The notes under the pieces were generated by a model. That model saw nothing but the letters and a program-made list of their open reading frames with translations. It searched no databases and had not been told where the DNA came from. A stretch of DNA of 64,000 bases from Sporosarcina ureae (GTDB lineage Bacteria; Bacillota; Bacilli; Bacillales_A; Planococcaceae), in assembly GCF_002101375.1 (NCBI RefSeq), contig NZ_CP015207.1, forward strand, positions 434,001 to 498,000. The letters run 5' to 3'. Of the stretch, positions 47,517-57,156 are shown in pieces; the stretch's first letter is position 1, and each line of letters opens with the position of its first letter. The position numbers and the translations under genes were made by a program.

Positions 47517-47957
47517 TTATCTGGTTACTACAACAGTTCCAGTTGTGCCTTTCACAGCAGCGTCTGTAATATTTTTTACAGTTGAAGAATTAAACTGAAC
47601 TGTTACACCTTTATTAGCAGCCGTTCCAGAAATGGTATTTCCAGTACTGTCAACTTTTGTTACAGTTGCAGCTACTGCACCGGTACCAGTAAAGCCACCA
47701 GCATCTTCTAGGAAGCCACCGCTAATTAAATCAGCTTGTGTAACTGTTTTCGCTCCATTTTCAGCGAAGTACATTTGTGCAGCTGCCAAAACATTCTGTC
47801 CATCAGCCTTCAAAGCATTAACTTTAGAATTCGTAATAATATTCCCAATAGCCGGCACTGCAATCGCAGCAATAATCCCCAAAATAACGATAACTGCAAG
47901 CAACTCGACAAGCGTCAAACCTTTTTGATTTAATTTCTTCTGCATAAACTTTTTCAT
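47517..47957 (-). CDS. pilA: Type IV major pilin (prepilin)
   Basis: Prepilin of 146 aa. The basic leader MKKFMQKKLNQKG is cut after Gly 13, exposing LTLVELLAVIVILGIIA with Glu at +5. A helical spine (to about residue 65) and a small globular part rich in Gly, Thr and Val follow (about 75-146). No cysteine pair is present. It stands between pilC and pilM with its own terminator and a 115-bp upstream gap, suggesting strong separate expression, consistent with the major subunit. Confidence 0.93.
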   Translation of the reverse strand: MKKFMQKKLNQKGLTLVELLAVIVILGIIAAIAVPAIGNIITNSKVNALKADGQNVLAAAQMYFAENGAKTVTQADLISGGFLEDAGGFTGTGAVAATVTKVDSTGNTISGTAANKGVTVQFNSSTVKNITDAAVKGTTGTVVVTR

Positions 47958-48073
47958 GTCATTTCCCCTTCTTGTTTTTTCTTACTCTATGAGTATAGTA
48001 TACCAGAGGCACTAGGAGATTAACACTAGTTTAATAGAAAAAATTAAAATATAGTTAACTTTTGTTATTTCTG

Positions 48074-49285
48074 TTACAAATTATCTATCTGCTCAAACAT
48101 GCTAAACATCGGCAACATGATTGCCAAAACTATAGTCCCAACTACCGCTGTTAAGAATACAATCATTAAAGGCTCTATTAAAGCCTTTAAGCGGTCTGTA
48201 GCTGCTTCTACTTCTTTCTCATAAAAATCCGCAACTTTGGCCAACATAGAGTCTAAAGAACCAGTCTCTTCTCCAATTGCAATCATATGAGGAATTAACG
48301 GTGGGAATGCCCAGTGATTTAACATAGGTTCCGTCAAGGATCCGCCTCGTTCCATTGATACTCTAGACTCACCAATCACTTTTGAAATAACTTCATTTCC
48401 CACAACTCTTTCCGTCATAGACAATGCCTGTAAAATTGGTACAGAGCTTGAAAACATGGAGCTTAATGTGCGCGTCATCATAGCGAGTGAAGACTTTTGT
48501 GCAATGCTACCAAATATAGGTAGTCTTAACAAGATTGTATCTAAAATGTATTTTCCCTTCGGATTGCTTCTGAACAATACATACCCCACAACTAAAACTG
48601 AAACAATAAGAATTAACAAGTACCAGTAGTTTTCAATCCATTCACTCGCTGCCATTACAGCGCGAGTTAGCCAAGGTAATTGCCCCCCCACGCTATCAAA
48701 CATATCAACAAACATTGGTACGACGAACCATAAAAGAAAAATAACTACTGCAATAGCTATTATTCCAACTACGACTGGATATGCCATAGCAGACGTAACT
48801 TTCTGTCTCGTACGATACGCTTTTTCGAAATGCTCCGCTAGTTGATCCAATGATTCATCAACTGTACCTGAAACTTCTCCTGCCGCCACCATGTTCAAAA
48901 TCAATGGTTCGAACACTTTGGGATGTTTTCCAAAAGCTATGGATAACGCGGTCCCTGTACGTAAATCTTCCTGAACTGCGGTCAAAATCTTTCGAAAAGC
49001 CGCCTGCTCCACTTGCATCGATAAAATCCTCACCGCATCCACAATCGTAACCCCCGCTTGAAGAAGCGTAGAAAACTGTCGCAAGAACATAATCAATTGA
49101 TCCCGCTTAACCGGACTACCAATCGTAATATCTTTCGTCAGCATCGTTTCTTTCTGTTCGACAAGACTGACCACACGAATCCCTTGCTCTTTAAGCTTAA
49201 TCGCCGCATCTCGCTTATTCGTAGCGGTCACCGTACCACGGCGAATTGCTTTCGCATCTCGCCCTTCATATGTAAAACGAGCCAC
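48074..49285 (-). CDS. pilC: Type IV pilus platform protein PilC (GspF family)
   Basis: Polytopic inner-membrane platform of 403 aa with two GspF domains (about 65-190 and 270-390). MFLRQFSTLLQAGVTIVDAV (about 65-84) and IGEETGSLDSMLAKVADFYE (about 330-349) are the paired signature regions. Four membrane helices are visible. It touches pilT (2-nt gap). Confidence 0.96.
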   Translation of the reverse strand: MARFTYEGRDAKAIRRGTVTATNKRDAAIKLKEQGIRVVSLVEQKETMLTKDITIGSPVKRDQLIMFLRQFSTLLQAGVTIVDAVRILSMQVEQAAFRKILTAVQEDLRTGTALSIAFGKHPKVFEPLILNMVAAGEVSGTVDESLDQLAEHFEKAYRTRQKVTSAMAYPVVVGIIAIAVVIFLLWFVVPMFVDMFDSVGGQLPWLTRAVMAASEWIENYWYLLILIVSVLVVGYVLFRSNPKGKYILDTILLRLPIFGSIAQKSSLAMMTRTLSSMFSSSVPILQALSMTERVVGNEVISKVIGESRVSMERGGSLTEPMLNHWAFPPLIPHMIAIGEETGSLDSMLAKVADFYEKEVEAATDRLKALIEPLMIVFLTAVVGTIVLAIMLPMFSMFEQIDNL

Positions 49286-49287
49286 TC

Positions 49288-50334
49288 TTAATCATCCCCT
49301 TGCATAAACGGCAATGCAGCTTCATACGAAATGATTCTCTGTTCCATCAAATTCTTTACGGAGTGATCCATCATATGCATTCCAAGCGCACGGCTAGTCT
49401 GAATGACGTTCGGAATCTGGTGAATCTTCTCAGACCGTATTAGGTTAGACACAGCGGGATTATTAATCATAATCTCTGTCGCCGCTCGTCTTCCTTGTTT
49501 ATCCATTGTCTGGAACAAACGCTGGGAAACGACTGCCTTTAAAACACCTGCCAACTGCACACGAATTTGCGCTTGTTGCCCATGAGGAAATACGTCTATA
49601 ATTCTATCGATTGTCGAAGCGGCACTCCATGTATGTAAAGTCGCGAGGACTAAGTGGCCTGTTTCCGCAGCGGTAATAGCCGTAGAAATCGTCTCCAAAT
49701 CACGCATCTCACCTACTAATATGACATCCGGATCTTGACGCAAAGCAGCACGTAAGCCATCCGCAAATGACAGCGTATCAAAACCGACTTCTCGTTGATC
49801 GATAATAGAAGTACCGTGCGCATGCATATACTCAATTGGATCTTCTAATGTAATAATATGCTTTCGCATCGTTTCATTCATATAACGGATCATTGCCGCG
49901 AGTGTCGTAGACTTACCTGAACCCGTTGGCCCCGTTACTAATATTAGGCCTTGGGCTGTGTCAGACAAGCTCTTCAATGTTCCCGGCATATTCAAATCAT
50001 CGATCGTAGGGATCTTGGTAGGAATCGTCCGAAATGCTAATGAAATCGCACCGCGTTGTTGGAATGCGTTGACACGAAAACGAGAAACACCAGCGATTTC
50101 ATATGAATAATCAATCTGTCCAGCTTCTTTAAACGCTGGAATCATCTTTTCTGGAATCGTTTGATAGGCAATTTCTTTTGTATCTTCTTCAGTCATAATG
50201 GTTTCACCGAATCGTTTCAAGTCACCATGAACTCGGAAAACCGGGGGCACGCCAACAGTTAAATGAATATCCGACGCTTTGATCGTAAAGGCTTCAGTTA
50301 GTAATCGATCAATTCTTTCAGTCACCTCAAACAC
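49288..50334 (-). CDS. pilT: Twitching motility / pilus retraction ATPase PilT
   Basis: Hexameric secretion ATPase of 348 aa that depolymerises pili. Walker A is GPTGSGKSTTLAAMI (about 131-145); an Asp box, ILVGEMRDLETI (Walker B, about 200-211) and the His box HLVLATLHT (about 224-232) follow. The C-terminal region lacks the zinc-binding tetracysteine of PilB. Presence of a retraction motor argues for dynamic pili rather than a pure competence pseudopilus. Confidence 0.95.
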   Translation of the reverse strand: MFEVTERIDRLLTEAFTIKASDIHLTVGVPPVFRVHGDLKRFGETIMTEEDTKEIAYQTIPEKMIPAFKEAGQIDYSYEIAGVSRFRVNAFQQRGAISLAFRTIPTKIPTIDDLNMPGTLKSLSDTAQGLILVTGPTGSGKSTTLAAMIRYMNETMRKHIITLEDPIEYMHAHGTSIIDQREVGFDTLSFADGLRAALRQDPDVILVGEMRDLETISTAITAAETGHLVLATLHTWSAASTIDRIIDVFPHGQQAQIRVQLAGVLKAVVSQRLFQTMDKQGRRAATEIMINNPAVSNLIRSEKIHQIPNVIQTSRALGMHMMDHSVKNLMEQRIISYEAALPFMQGDD

Positions 50335-50336
50335 TC

Positions 50337-52004
50337 CTAATCTATCAAGGCCACTCTCAACACTTCTTCAGTAGTTGTAATGCCTTGCTTCACTTTTTCC
50401 AAACCATCATCTATCAGGAATATCGTTTTGCTTCTCTGTGCAATATCACGGAATACTGTAGGTGCTGCGTTACCATTAATCGCATCGCGCATTTCCGCGT
50501 TAATGACCAATACTTCATGTATCGCAATCCGCCCACGATATCCTGTCATATTACATGCAGGACAACCGGAACCGCGATGGATCGTCTCTATCGTTTTCCC
50601 ACGTTTAGCAAAAATCTCTTTTTCACGATCAGTCGCTTGCTGTGTGGTACCACAGTCTCGACAAACACGACGAATTAATCGTTGAGCTACGATCGCATTG
50701 AGTGAGGCAGTCAAAAGGAAAGGCTCCACCCCCATATCCAGCAATCGTGATATCGATGCAACTGAGTCATTCGTATGAATGGTGCTCAATACTAAGTGTC
50801 CCGTCAACGATGCACGGATCGCGATTTCCACTGTTTCTTTATCCCGGATTTCCCCGACCATGACAATATCAGGATCTTGTCGCAAAATAGAACGTAAACC
50901 TGTCGCAAACGTTAATCCCACATTAGCATTCACTTGAATCTGATTAATTCCTTCCAGCTGGTACTCGACGGGATCTTCTATCGTAATAATATTTACTTCT
51001 TCACTATTCAATCGATTCAAAGCTGCGTATAACGTAGATGATTTACCCGAACCAGTGGGGCCCGAAATTAACACGATCCCATTCGGCTTTTCAATTTCTT
51101 TAAGGAAACGCTGTAGATTCGTTGGACCAAAACCAAGCTTCGTCATATCATTCAATGAGCTGCTCAAGTCCAAAATACGCATTACGACTTTTTCACCAAA
51201 AACTGTCGGTAAAGTCGATAACCGTAAGTCGATCGGACGGAAATCAATCATTACTTTGATGCGCCCATCCTGTGGCATGCGTGATTCCGTAATGTTCAAA
51301 TTTCCCATGATTTTGATTCGGGCTAGAAGCATTGACTGCATATGCTTCGGTATGACCCGTTCAGTCTGCAGTTTCCCATCAATTCTAAAGCGGATGATGA
51401 CTTGATGTTCTTGAGGATCAATATGAATATCACTGGACTTCATAGAAACTGCACTAGAAATAATCTGGTTCACTAGACGCACAACTGGAGAATCATTATC
51501 AACGATATCCTCTTGTTGTTCTGTCTGACTTGCAGTGGTTTCCGGTTCTTCAAACAGCAAGTCATCAAATAATTCATCATCATAATATCTAGTAATCGTT
51601 CGATTAATATCATCTTTAGACGCAATCGCAGTTTCGATATGGAAACCTGTGGATAGGCGTAAGTCTTCAATCGTGTTGTAATCCATTGGGTCTGCCATCG
51701 CAACGAATAATTTATCTCCATCTTTTTTCAACGGAACAATCATCTTCTGCTTCGCTAAACCTTTAGGAACTATATTAAACAACTTCGGATCAAACGGATA
51801 ACGGAACAAGTTGACGTGAGGAATTCCGAGCTGGAACTCCAACACTTCAATCAACTGTTGTTCCGTAATATACCCGCGCTGCAATAACGCATCACCAAGT
51901 CGCTCATCGCGCGATTTTTCTTTCAACGTACTCATTAACTGCTCGTCCGTCAGCAAGCCGGATTCTATTAATAAATCCCCAAGACGTTTTCTAGTTGTCG
52001 CCAT
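50337..52004 (-). CDS. pilB: Pilus extension ATPase PilB (GspE family)
   Basis: Assembly ATPase of 555 aa. The N-terminal MshEN-type domain (about 1-150: RLGDLLIESGLLTDEQL, then a second similar block DALLQRGYITEQQLIEVL) could bind cyclic di-GMP in some relatives. The ATPase has Walker A GPTGSGKSSTLYAAL (about 317-331), VGEIRDKETV and the tetracysteine CRDCGTT ... GCPACNMTGYRGR. The ATG at 52004 has GAGGAGG 6 nt upstream. It lies 2 nt from pilT. Confidence 0.95.
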   Translation of the reverse strand: MATTRKRLGDLLIESGLLTDEQLMSTLKEKSRDERLGDALLQRGYITEQQLIEVLEFQLGIPHVNLFRYPFDPKLFNIVPKGLAKQKMIVPLKKDGDKLFVAMADPMDYNTIEDLRLSTGFHIETAIASKDDINRTITRYYDDELFDDLLFEEPETTASQTEQQEDIVDNDSPVVRLVNQIISSAVSMKSSDIHIDPQEHQVIIRFRIDGKLQTERVIPKHMQSMLLARIKIMGNLNITESRMPQDGRIKVMIDFRPIDLRLSTLPTVFGEKVVMRILDLSSSLNDMTKLGFGPTNLQRFLKEIEKPNGIVLISGPTGSGKSSTLYAALNRLNSEEVNIITIEDPVEYQLEGINQIQVNANVGLTFATGLRSILRQDPDIVMVGEIRDKETVEIAIRASLTGHLVLSTIHTNDSVASISRLLDMGVEPFLLTASLNAIVAQRLIRRVCRDCGTTQQATDREKEIFAKRGKTIETIHRGSGCPACNMTGYRGRIAIHEVLVINAEMRDAINGNAAPTVFRDIAQRSKTIFLIDDGLEKVKQGITTTEEVLRVALID

Positions 52005-52019
52005 CTGCACCCTCCTCTA

Positions 52020-53471
52020 TCAATCAATCGGATTACCATTTTTGTCGACTTCAATAAGATTACCACCTTTATCGTAATCATATTTCACATCATCTTTCCC
52101 ATTAGAACCATTCGAGTTACTTGAACTATTTCCATTACCTGATCCACCGCTATTCGTACCATTACTTGAAGAAGAGCCGGTAGTACCCGATCCGCCACCA
52201 TTTGAAGTAGACGATCCATTTCCGTTAGATGAATTAGACGGCTTATCTGTGGATCCATTACCTGAAGAGTTTCCGTCAGTATGGCTAGAATTACTATCTA
52301 CATCACTAGTAGGAACTTTCTCCACTACTTTTTTTAGACTATGTCGTTCAATAATTGGTTTCGGTGCATAGAAATCAATCGACACGTCTTCAATTTCTTC
52401 CAATGAACCATTCAAAAGAATATTCCGTTTAACCGCAACTTCCATGCCTTTCTTGCCTGTATCCACTACTTCAACCGCACCTGCATTTACAAATGCGCTA
52501 TAACGAATAACCGTTTTAGGATCATACTTTGTGATTTTCTCTACCTCGGTATCGTAACGATGCACAAATGGTAGACCTTCAACCGACAGCTCCAATTGAG
52601 AGCCTGTCCAATCCGTACGAATCGTGAAGACTGTTTGATTAGGGTTCGTAAACAGGAAATCCAAATCGAGCTTACGATTGATCGCTGCTTCAAAGCCTGG
52701 TTCAACGCCCACTGGTAATTCAGAAGAAATATTTCGTTCATCTATTACCCAATTCGTCTGCAATGCCGCTTTATACAAAAGGGAAGCCATAATAGTCATC
52801 TGTAAATCTGTCGCACTAGCAGACTCTTTACCACTCAAATATTCACGGAATGAAAACGTAGAATTCGGCTGAATCTCTAAACCATTCAAGTCTTCCATTA
52901 CTAAACGCAAACCTTTTGCTAGTTCATCCACTTCATATGTAGCAGAAGCAATGACTTGTTTCTGCTCGTATACTTCAGGTATAAAACTCGCTATATATAC
53001 TTGCTGTGGCATAATACCACTCCGTAGCTGAACTTCTAGTTGGGCAGCTATTTTCTCCACGTCTTCTTCACTGAATGAAAGCGAATTAAAATTTTGTTTC
53101 ATCACCGTACGTAGCCCTTCGCGGGAGACATTTGCGATTAATGAATTATCCACTCCACTTTTTGCTTCGTTTAGTGTTGCATCTGGATCGAAACTTACTA
53201 CATCTGCTGGAACATCTACTTGAAGATCTTGCACAATCAATTGCACGGACAAGTTCTGTTCAAGCTCTAAAAAATTATTTACTAGCTTCTCTTTCGCATC
53301 TTTACGATTATGCTTTGATATGTCAAACGGCCCTGCATATGTGTGTTTACTAAACTTTTTAAAGTTTGAGAGGAAGCCGTCGCCTGCGTAAGCTTGTTGG
53401 GCGAAAATTGCGGAGCCTACAAGTAGTAGAGCGCCTAGAAAAAGGAATATTTTGTATACGTTTGGTTTCAA
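52020..53471 (-). CDS. VanW-like surface protein with Ser/Gly-rich tail
   Basis: Exported protein of 483 aa. A signal peptide or anchor (about 5-29, IFLFLGALLLVGSAIFAQQAYA) is followed by a VanW-type region (about 195-280: EIQPNSTFSFREYLSG, the SF block, LYKAALQTNW) and a G5-like segment near 365 (ISVDFYAPKP-like, here VSIDFYAPKPIIERHS). The C-terminal 75 residues are Ser/Gly/Asn-rich low complexity. The role is unknown; VanW-type proteins sit in pilus loci of several Firmicutes, and a wall-spanning or tip function is inferred. Confidence 0.75.
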   Translation of the reverse strand: MKPNVYKIFLFLGALLLVGSAIFAQQAYAGDGFLSNFKKFSKHTYAGPFDISKHNRKDAKEKLVNNFLELEQNLSVQLIVQDLQVDVPADVVSFDPDATLNEAKSGVDNSLIANVSREGLRTVMKQNFNSLSFSEEDVEKIAAQLEVQLRSGIMPQQVYIASFIPEVYEQKQVIASATYEVDELAKGLRLVMEDLNGLEIQPNSTFSFREYLSGKESASATDLQMTIMASLLYKAALQTNWVIDERNISSELPVGVEPGFEAAINRKLDLDFLFTNPNQTVFTIRTDWTGSQLELSVEGLPFVHRYDTEVEKITKYDPKTVIRYSAFVNAGAVEVVDTGKKGMEVAVKRNILLNGSLEEIEDVSIDFYAPKPIIERHSLKKVVEKVPTSDVDSNSSHTDGNSSGNGSTDKPSNSSNGNGSSTSNGGGSGTTGSSSSNGTNSGGSGNGNSSSNSNGSNGKDDVKYDYDKGGNLIEVDKNGNPID

Positions 53472-53496
53472 TAGTTATCGCCTCGCAATGTCATAT

Positions 53497-54849
53497 CTAG
53501 TTTTTGTAATATTCTACTTCTATTTCGGGCTTCTCCCAAACAGGTTCAATTAAATTGGGTGTATCCGGATTAGTTGAAGAGTTACCACTACTCTCGCAAT
53601 TTTTAAACAAGATACTAGGATTACTTTTATAATCCGATTCTTTAATAGCGATATACCGGCTATCGTTTATAGGATAATTTTTTGTGCCGTCTCGTAATAC
53701 AAAATAAATTTTACTTGTAGAATCAATTGTTATTTGATTCAAATAAACATTTCCACCTACGCAAACTTTCGAATTATTTGTTATGGATTGTTTCCCCGAA
53801 TTGGGTTCCCAGTTGCCTTTAACTGCGAGGGTACTTGACGAATTGATATTCACTTGTTTCTTAGGAACAAAATTACCTCGAATACCGATAAAACTTCTAT
53901 TTAATTCAGCATGTTCAACTATGAAATGACCGAGAGACAGGAGATGAAGTGAATCTGTATTGTTCATATTCTTCACTGAAATATTGCCTTTAGCGTATAC
54001 ATTGATATTCTTCATTTTATTCATGTTGAATGGACCGATCTCGCCTTCGAGATAAATAGAAGTATTCTTATAGTCCATTCCAAGGTTACCGTTATTACCT
54101 TTTACAGCATTAACGGCGAAATATATAGCTGGACCCTTAAAGTTGGTAATATTTTCAACATCTGTTTCTAAACAAGCATTCACTGAAGGACATTTTACAG
54201 TGGGTTTATTGATAAAGGGTAGTTTTCCGGTCTCAAACCAGTCTAATTTTTCAACTCCACTACCTTGCTGCCCCGATCCCCCAGCTTCGGTTTGATCTAC
54301 GTTGCATTCTGGCATAACAAAACTTAGTGTGAATTCCAAAGGTTTGTCAGTTGTATTATATTTACCAAAGATCTCTCCAGTAATCTCTACCGAATATGTG
54401 GTTATATCTTTTTTTATGCTGATTGAGCCACTAGTAAACTTATAATTTTCCTCAGCTAAATCAACAGGAGTGATAGTATGATTATTCAACTGTTTCCATA
54501 GTTCATCTATAGCATCTATTCTTTTTTGTTTCGCCATGTTCCTAATAGCTTCTGGTTTATTGGGTTCTTTACTATTATTTATTTGTGCTTTCTCTGCTAA
54601 AAATTTATCGTTATACATCTTCCAAATGCTCGTTTTAACAGAATTGTATTTATTTATATAACTCCATTTATAATAATCTACGCCCATTTCAGCCGCCATA
54701 TATGCTAGATTATTCGAATCAACAATCTTTTCTTGTTTCGCATTACTAATTGAACCTCTCATAAACAGAGCACTTGTGATCAAGATTAGGACAATTGCCA
54801 ATAAAACAATTACCAATGCATACCCGTTCTCATTCTCTCGATTGTTCAT
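53497..54849 (-). CDS. PilX-like minor pilin / pilus assembly protein
   Basis: About 450 aa. The N terminus MNNRENENGYALVIVLLAIVLILITSALF has Gly before a hydrophobic helix like the PilX N-terminal domain, but lacks Glu at +5. A helical region (to about 110) and a large beta-type C-terminal part follow, with polar repeats (ILF, INVYAKGNISVKN, LAVKGNW) resembling a short beta helix. The start at 54849 has AAAGG 9 nt upstream. It is likely an initiator or tip protein. Confidence 0.72.
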   Translation of the reverse strand: MNNRENENGYALVIVLLAIVLILITSALFMRGSISNAKQEKIVDSNNLAYMAAEMGVDYYKWSYINKYNSVKTSIWKMYNDKFLAEKAQINNSKEPNKPEAIRNMAKQKRIDAIDELWKQLNNHTITPVDLAEENYKFTSGSISIKKDITTYSVEITGEIFGKYNTTDKPLEFTLSFVMPECNVDQTEAGGSGQQGSGVEKLDWFETGKLPFINKPTVKCPSVNACLETDVENITNFKGPAIYFAVNAVKGNNGNLGMDYKNTSIYLEGEIGPFNMNKMKNINVYAKGNISVKNMNNTDSLHLLSLGHFIVEHAELNRSFIGIRGNFVPKKQVNINSSSTLAVKGNWEPNSGKQSITNNSKVCVGGNVYLNQITIDSTSKIYFVLRDGTKNYPINDSRYIAIKESDYKSNPSILFKNCESSGNSSTNPDTPNLIEPVWEKPEIEVEYYKN

Positions 54850-54865
54850 AGTTATCAACCTTTCA

Positions 54866-55330
54866 TCAGGTAGATCTTTTATATCTGGATGCTATTAGTG
54901 GAAAGGTAATACTTAACTTAGTATTTTCTGGAGAAGTTATTTTAAATTTCTCAATCTCCAAATCTTCAAAATCTGCTTCAATATCATATCGAACCCCTTC
55001 TGGTGATATCATTTGATCACCCATACTGTATATAAAACCCTCACTAATACTAAATCTTTTTCTATCTTGAGATTTTTCAATCTGACAATTTTCTACACTG
55101 ACGTTATTAGGTGTAATGACAAATTCGTATTCTTTACAGGTACGATGAATCCTAAGAATTTCAGTAGAAATATAATTACCTTCTTGCTGTAACCTTAATT
55201 TATTGGTTTCTAAAACACTGGAACGTGAACTAATAGATATTGTTGTCCATATCAAACCGGTAACCAGAGTCACTAACAAGAGTGTAGCTAACACTTCGAC
55301 GAGTGTCATTCCCTGTTCATTTTGTTTGAT
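54866..55330 (-). CDS. PilW/PulJ-like minor pilin, apparent ATC start
   Basis: Predicted 154-aa minor pilin. The first ATG of the frame (55309) lies at the first residue after the prepilin cleavage site (MTLVEVLATLLLVTLV, Glu at +5), so a start there would lose the leader. Seven codons upstream is ATC (55330-55328), 7 nt after AAGGAGG, which would give MKQNEQG as leader. No ATG, GTG or TTG lies between. The globular part has one Cys pair (Cys about 42 and 58). It lies after the pilV-like gene (TAA at 55346-55344). Confidence 0.78.
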   Translation of the reverse strand: MKQNEQGMTLVEVLATLLLVTLVTGLIWTTISISSRSSVLETNKLRLQQEGNYISTEILRIHRTCKEYEFVITPNNVSVENCQIEKSQDRKRFSISEGFIYSMGDQMISPEGVRYDIEADFEDLEIEKFKITSPENTKLSITFPLIASRYKRST

Positions 55331-55343
55331 GATAAGCCCTCCT

Positions 55344-55784
55344 TTAATCTACAGTTTTTTCCATGTAACCGAATGTTTCACTAATTTCACGCTCTCCTTT
55401 AAATACGGCAATATGAATTCGATACAATTCGACCTCACCTTTTTGTGTTGTAGGCAAGTCGGATTTCTTTTTACAGGTTACACGATATGTGAAAATAGGT
55501 TCTTCCTTATGGCTGTATTCATAAACAATATGTCCGGGCTTTGTTACGAAATCCTCTTTAATATTCTCCAAATCATCATTTCTATTTAAAGGTAAAGGAT
55601 TTTCCTTCCAAACTAGCAATTCTTTTTTTGCTAGACTAATCGTTTCTAACTTTGCTTCAGTTTTTGAATTTAAATTACTCATCTGAGGAAATATCGTCAT
55701 AAAGCTAATAAAAATAATACCAAGTATAGTTAGTGCGGCTAATATTTCAACCATCGTGAAGCCTTTATCATTTTCATACTTCAT
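55344..55784 (-). CDS. PilV-like minor prepilin
   Basis: About 146 aa. The leader MKYENDKG is followed by FTMVEILAALTILGIIFISFM with Glu at +5. The ATG at 55784 has GAGGAGAG 9 nt upstream; the longer frame to 55817 has none. The globular part is short, with basic and beta-type segments. It is first in a three-gene run of minor pilins upstream of the VanW-like gene. Confidence 0.85.
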   Translation of the reverse strand: MKYENDKGFTMVEILAALTILGIIFISFMTIFPQMSNLNSKTEAKLETISLAKKELLVWKENPLPLNRNDDLENIKEDFVTKPGHIVYEYSHKEEPIFTYRVTCKKKSDLPTTQKGEVELYRIHIAVFKGEREISETFGYMEKTVD

Positions 55785-55883
55785 GACAACATTCTCTCCT
55801 CTATTAACATTCATCATTTTATCCTACTAAAACTAAATACCTTACTATAAACATAAAAGTCTATAAAACCAATTTTATTAAGC

Positions 55884-57095
55884 CTATTGTCTCATTAAAC
55901 TACTTAATAAGTAAAGAGAGCCAACAACTACCTTTATGTATTTTTTCGAACATTTTACATCCACTTCTTCAAATGAAATCACACGACTTGCCTCTATAGG
56001 ACAAACCGCTTGCAAATCCTCCGCTTTCGCAGCCTGTGCATGCGGAAAATCCACAAACGTAAAACTATTCGCAAGTGGTGCTAAAATCTCCAACGTAGCT
56101 TGATAGTCTTTCGTATTCAACATCCCCACAACCCAGTCCACTTTCTCTCCTGGAAATTGCTCCTTGATCGTACGTACTAACATACGCGCGGCCGCAGGAT
56201 TGTGAGCCCCGTCAATATAAACGTGATCTGCAAGCTTTTGGAATCTAAACGGCAAGGCTACATTGGCTAAAGCTTTAGCCACATGATCTTGTTTCAATGG
56301 CACTCCCGCCATTGATAAAGCTTCTATAGCAACGGCAGAATTAATCGCTTGATGGGGTCCTTTCATATTACGCTCGGGAATCTCAAATGTAGATATACCA
56401 CTGAAGATTTCAGTAGTCTCTTGTTTCATTGTGAATTCTTCGTCATATGCGCGCACCAAACTTTTATTCGTCTTCGCCTCTGCCAAGACAACCTCTTTCG
56501 CCTCTTGTAGCAATTCTCCTATAACGACTGGAATATACGGCTTAATAATGCCCGCTTTATGTGCGGCAATCTTTTCAACTGTATCTCCAAGAAATCCCGT
56601 ATGATCTAGCGCAATCGATGTAATGACCGAGACTAAAGGTGTCACAACGTTCGTGCTGTCGTATTTACCACCCATCCCCGTCTCAAGTAAAACATAATCA
56701 GGTTCTGCGTTACGGAACGCCAAAAACGCCGCCACCGTCAGCAATTCAAAGTCCGTCAGCATCCCACTTAATCCTGCTGCTTTCATTTCTTCAAACACAT
56801 ATTCTAATTCCTCATGAGTAATCGGTTTCCCATTGATCCGAATTTGATCATGTACATCCAGTATGGCGGGTGAAGAAAATACGCCAGTCTTAAATCCATG
56901 CGCTTGTAAAACTGCTTCCATTACCGCAATCGTCGAACCTTTACCGTTCGTACCTGCCACATGAATAATTCGCAAATCTTTCTCCGGGTTCAAGATATTC
57001 GCCAAAGCCTCTTCTATCGCATCCAATCCCGGTTTAATCTCGTTATCACTCATTATGTCAAATTGTTTTTTATATTCATCAAGTTTTGGAATCAA
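55884..57095 (-). CDS. folC: Folylpolyglutamate synthase/dihydrofolate synthase
   Basis: Mur-ligase-fold enzyme of 403 aa that adds glutamate to dihydropteroate and folates. The ATP loop is VAGTNGKGSTIAVME (about 46-60), LLETGMGGKYDSTN carries the acidic and Gly-rich site (about 136-149), and HDGAHNP-type sequence appears as YIDGAHNPAAARML (about 269-282). The B. subtilis neighbour valS is not in the window; instead a divergent ATP-grasp operon begins about 60 bp away. Confidence 0.97.
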   Translation of the reverse strand: MIPKLDEYKKQFDIMSDNEIKPGLDAIEEALANILNPEKDLRIIHVAGTNGKGSTIAVMEAVLQAHGFKTGVFSSPAILDVHDQIRINGKPITHEELEYVFEEMKAAGLSGMLTDFELLTVAAFLAFRNAEPDYVLLETGMGGKYDSTNVVTPLVSVITSIALDHTGFLGDTVEKIAAHKAGIIKPYIPVVIGELLQEAKEVVLAEAKTNKSLVRAYDEEFTMKQETTEIFSGISTFEIPERNMKGPHQAINSAVAIEALSMAGVPLKQDHVAKALANVALPFRFQKLADHVYIDGAHNPAAARMLVRTIKEQFPGEKVDWVVGMLNTKDYQATLEILAPLANSFTFVDFPHAQAAKAEDLQAVCPIEASRVISFEEVDVKCSKKYIKVVVGSLYLLSSLMRQ

Positions 57096-57156
57096 AGAAA
57101 ATCCTCCTGTGCTAAAATTAAGTTATAGATCTAGTATAGCAAAGGTGGCGTTAGGA

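Noticed and set aside
52020..53471. Vancomycin resistance role for the VanW-like gene
   Set aside because: VanW-type domains are widespread without resistance, and no vanHAX-type genes are present.
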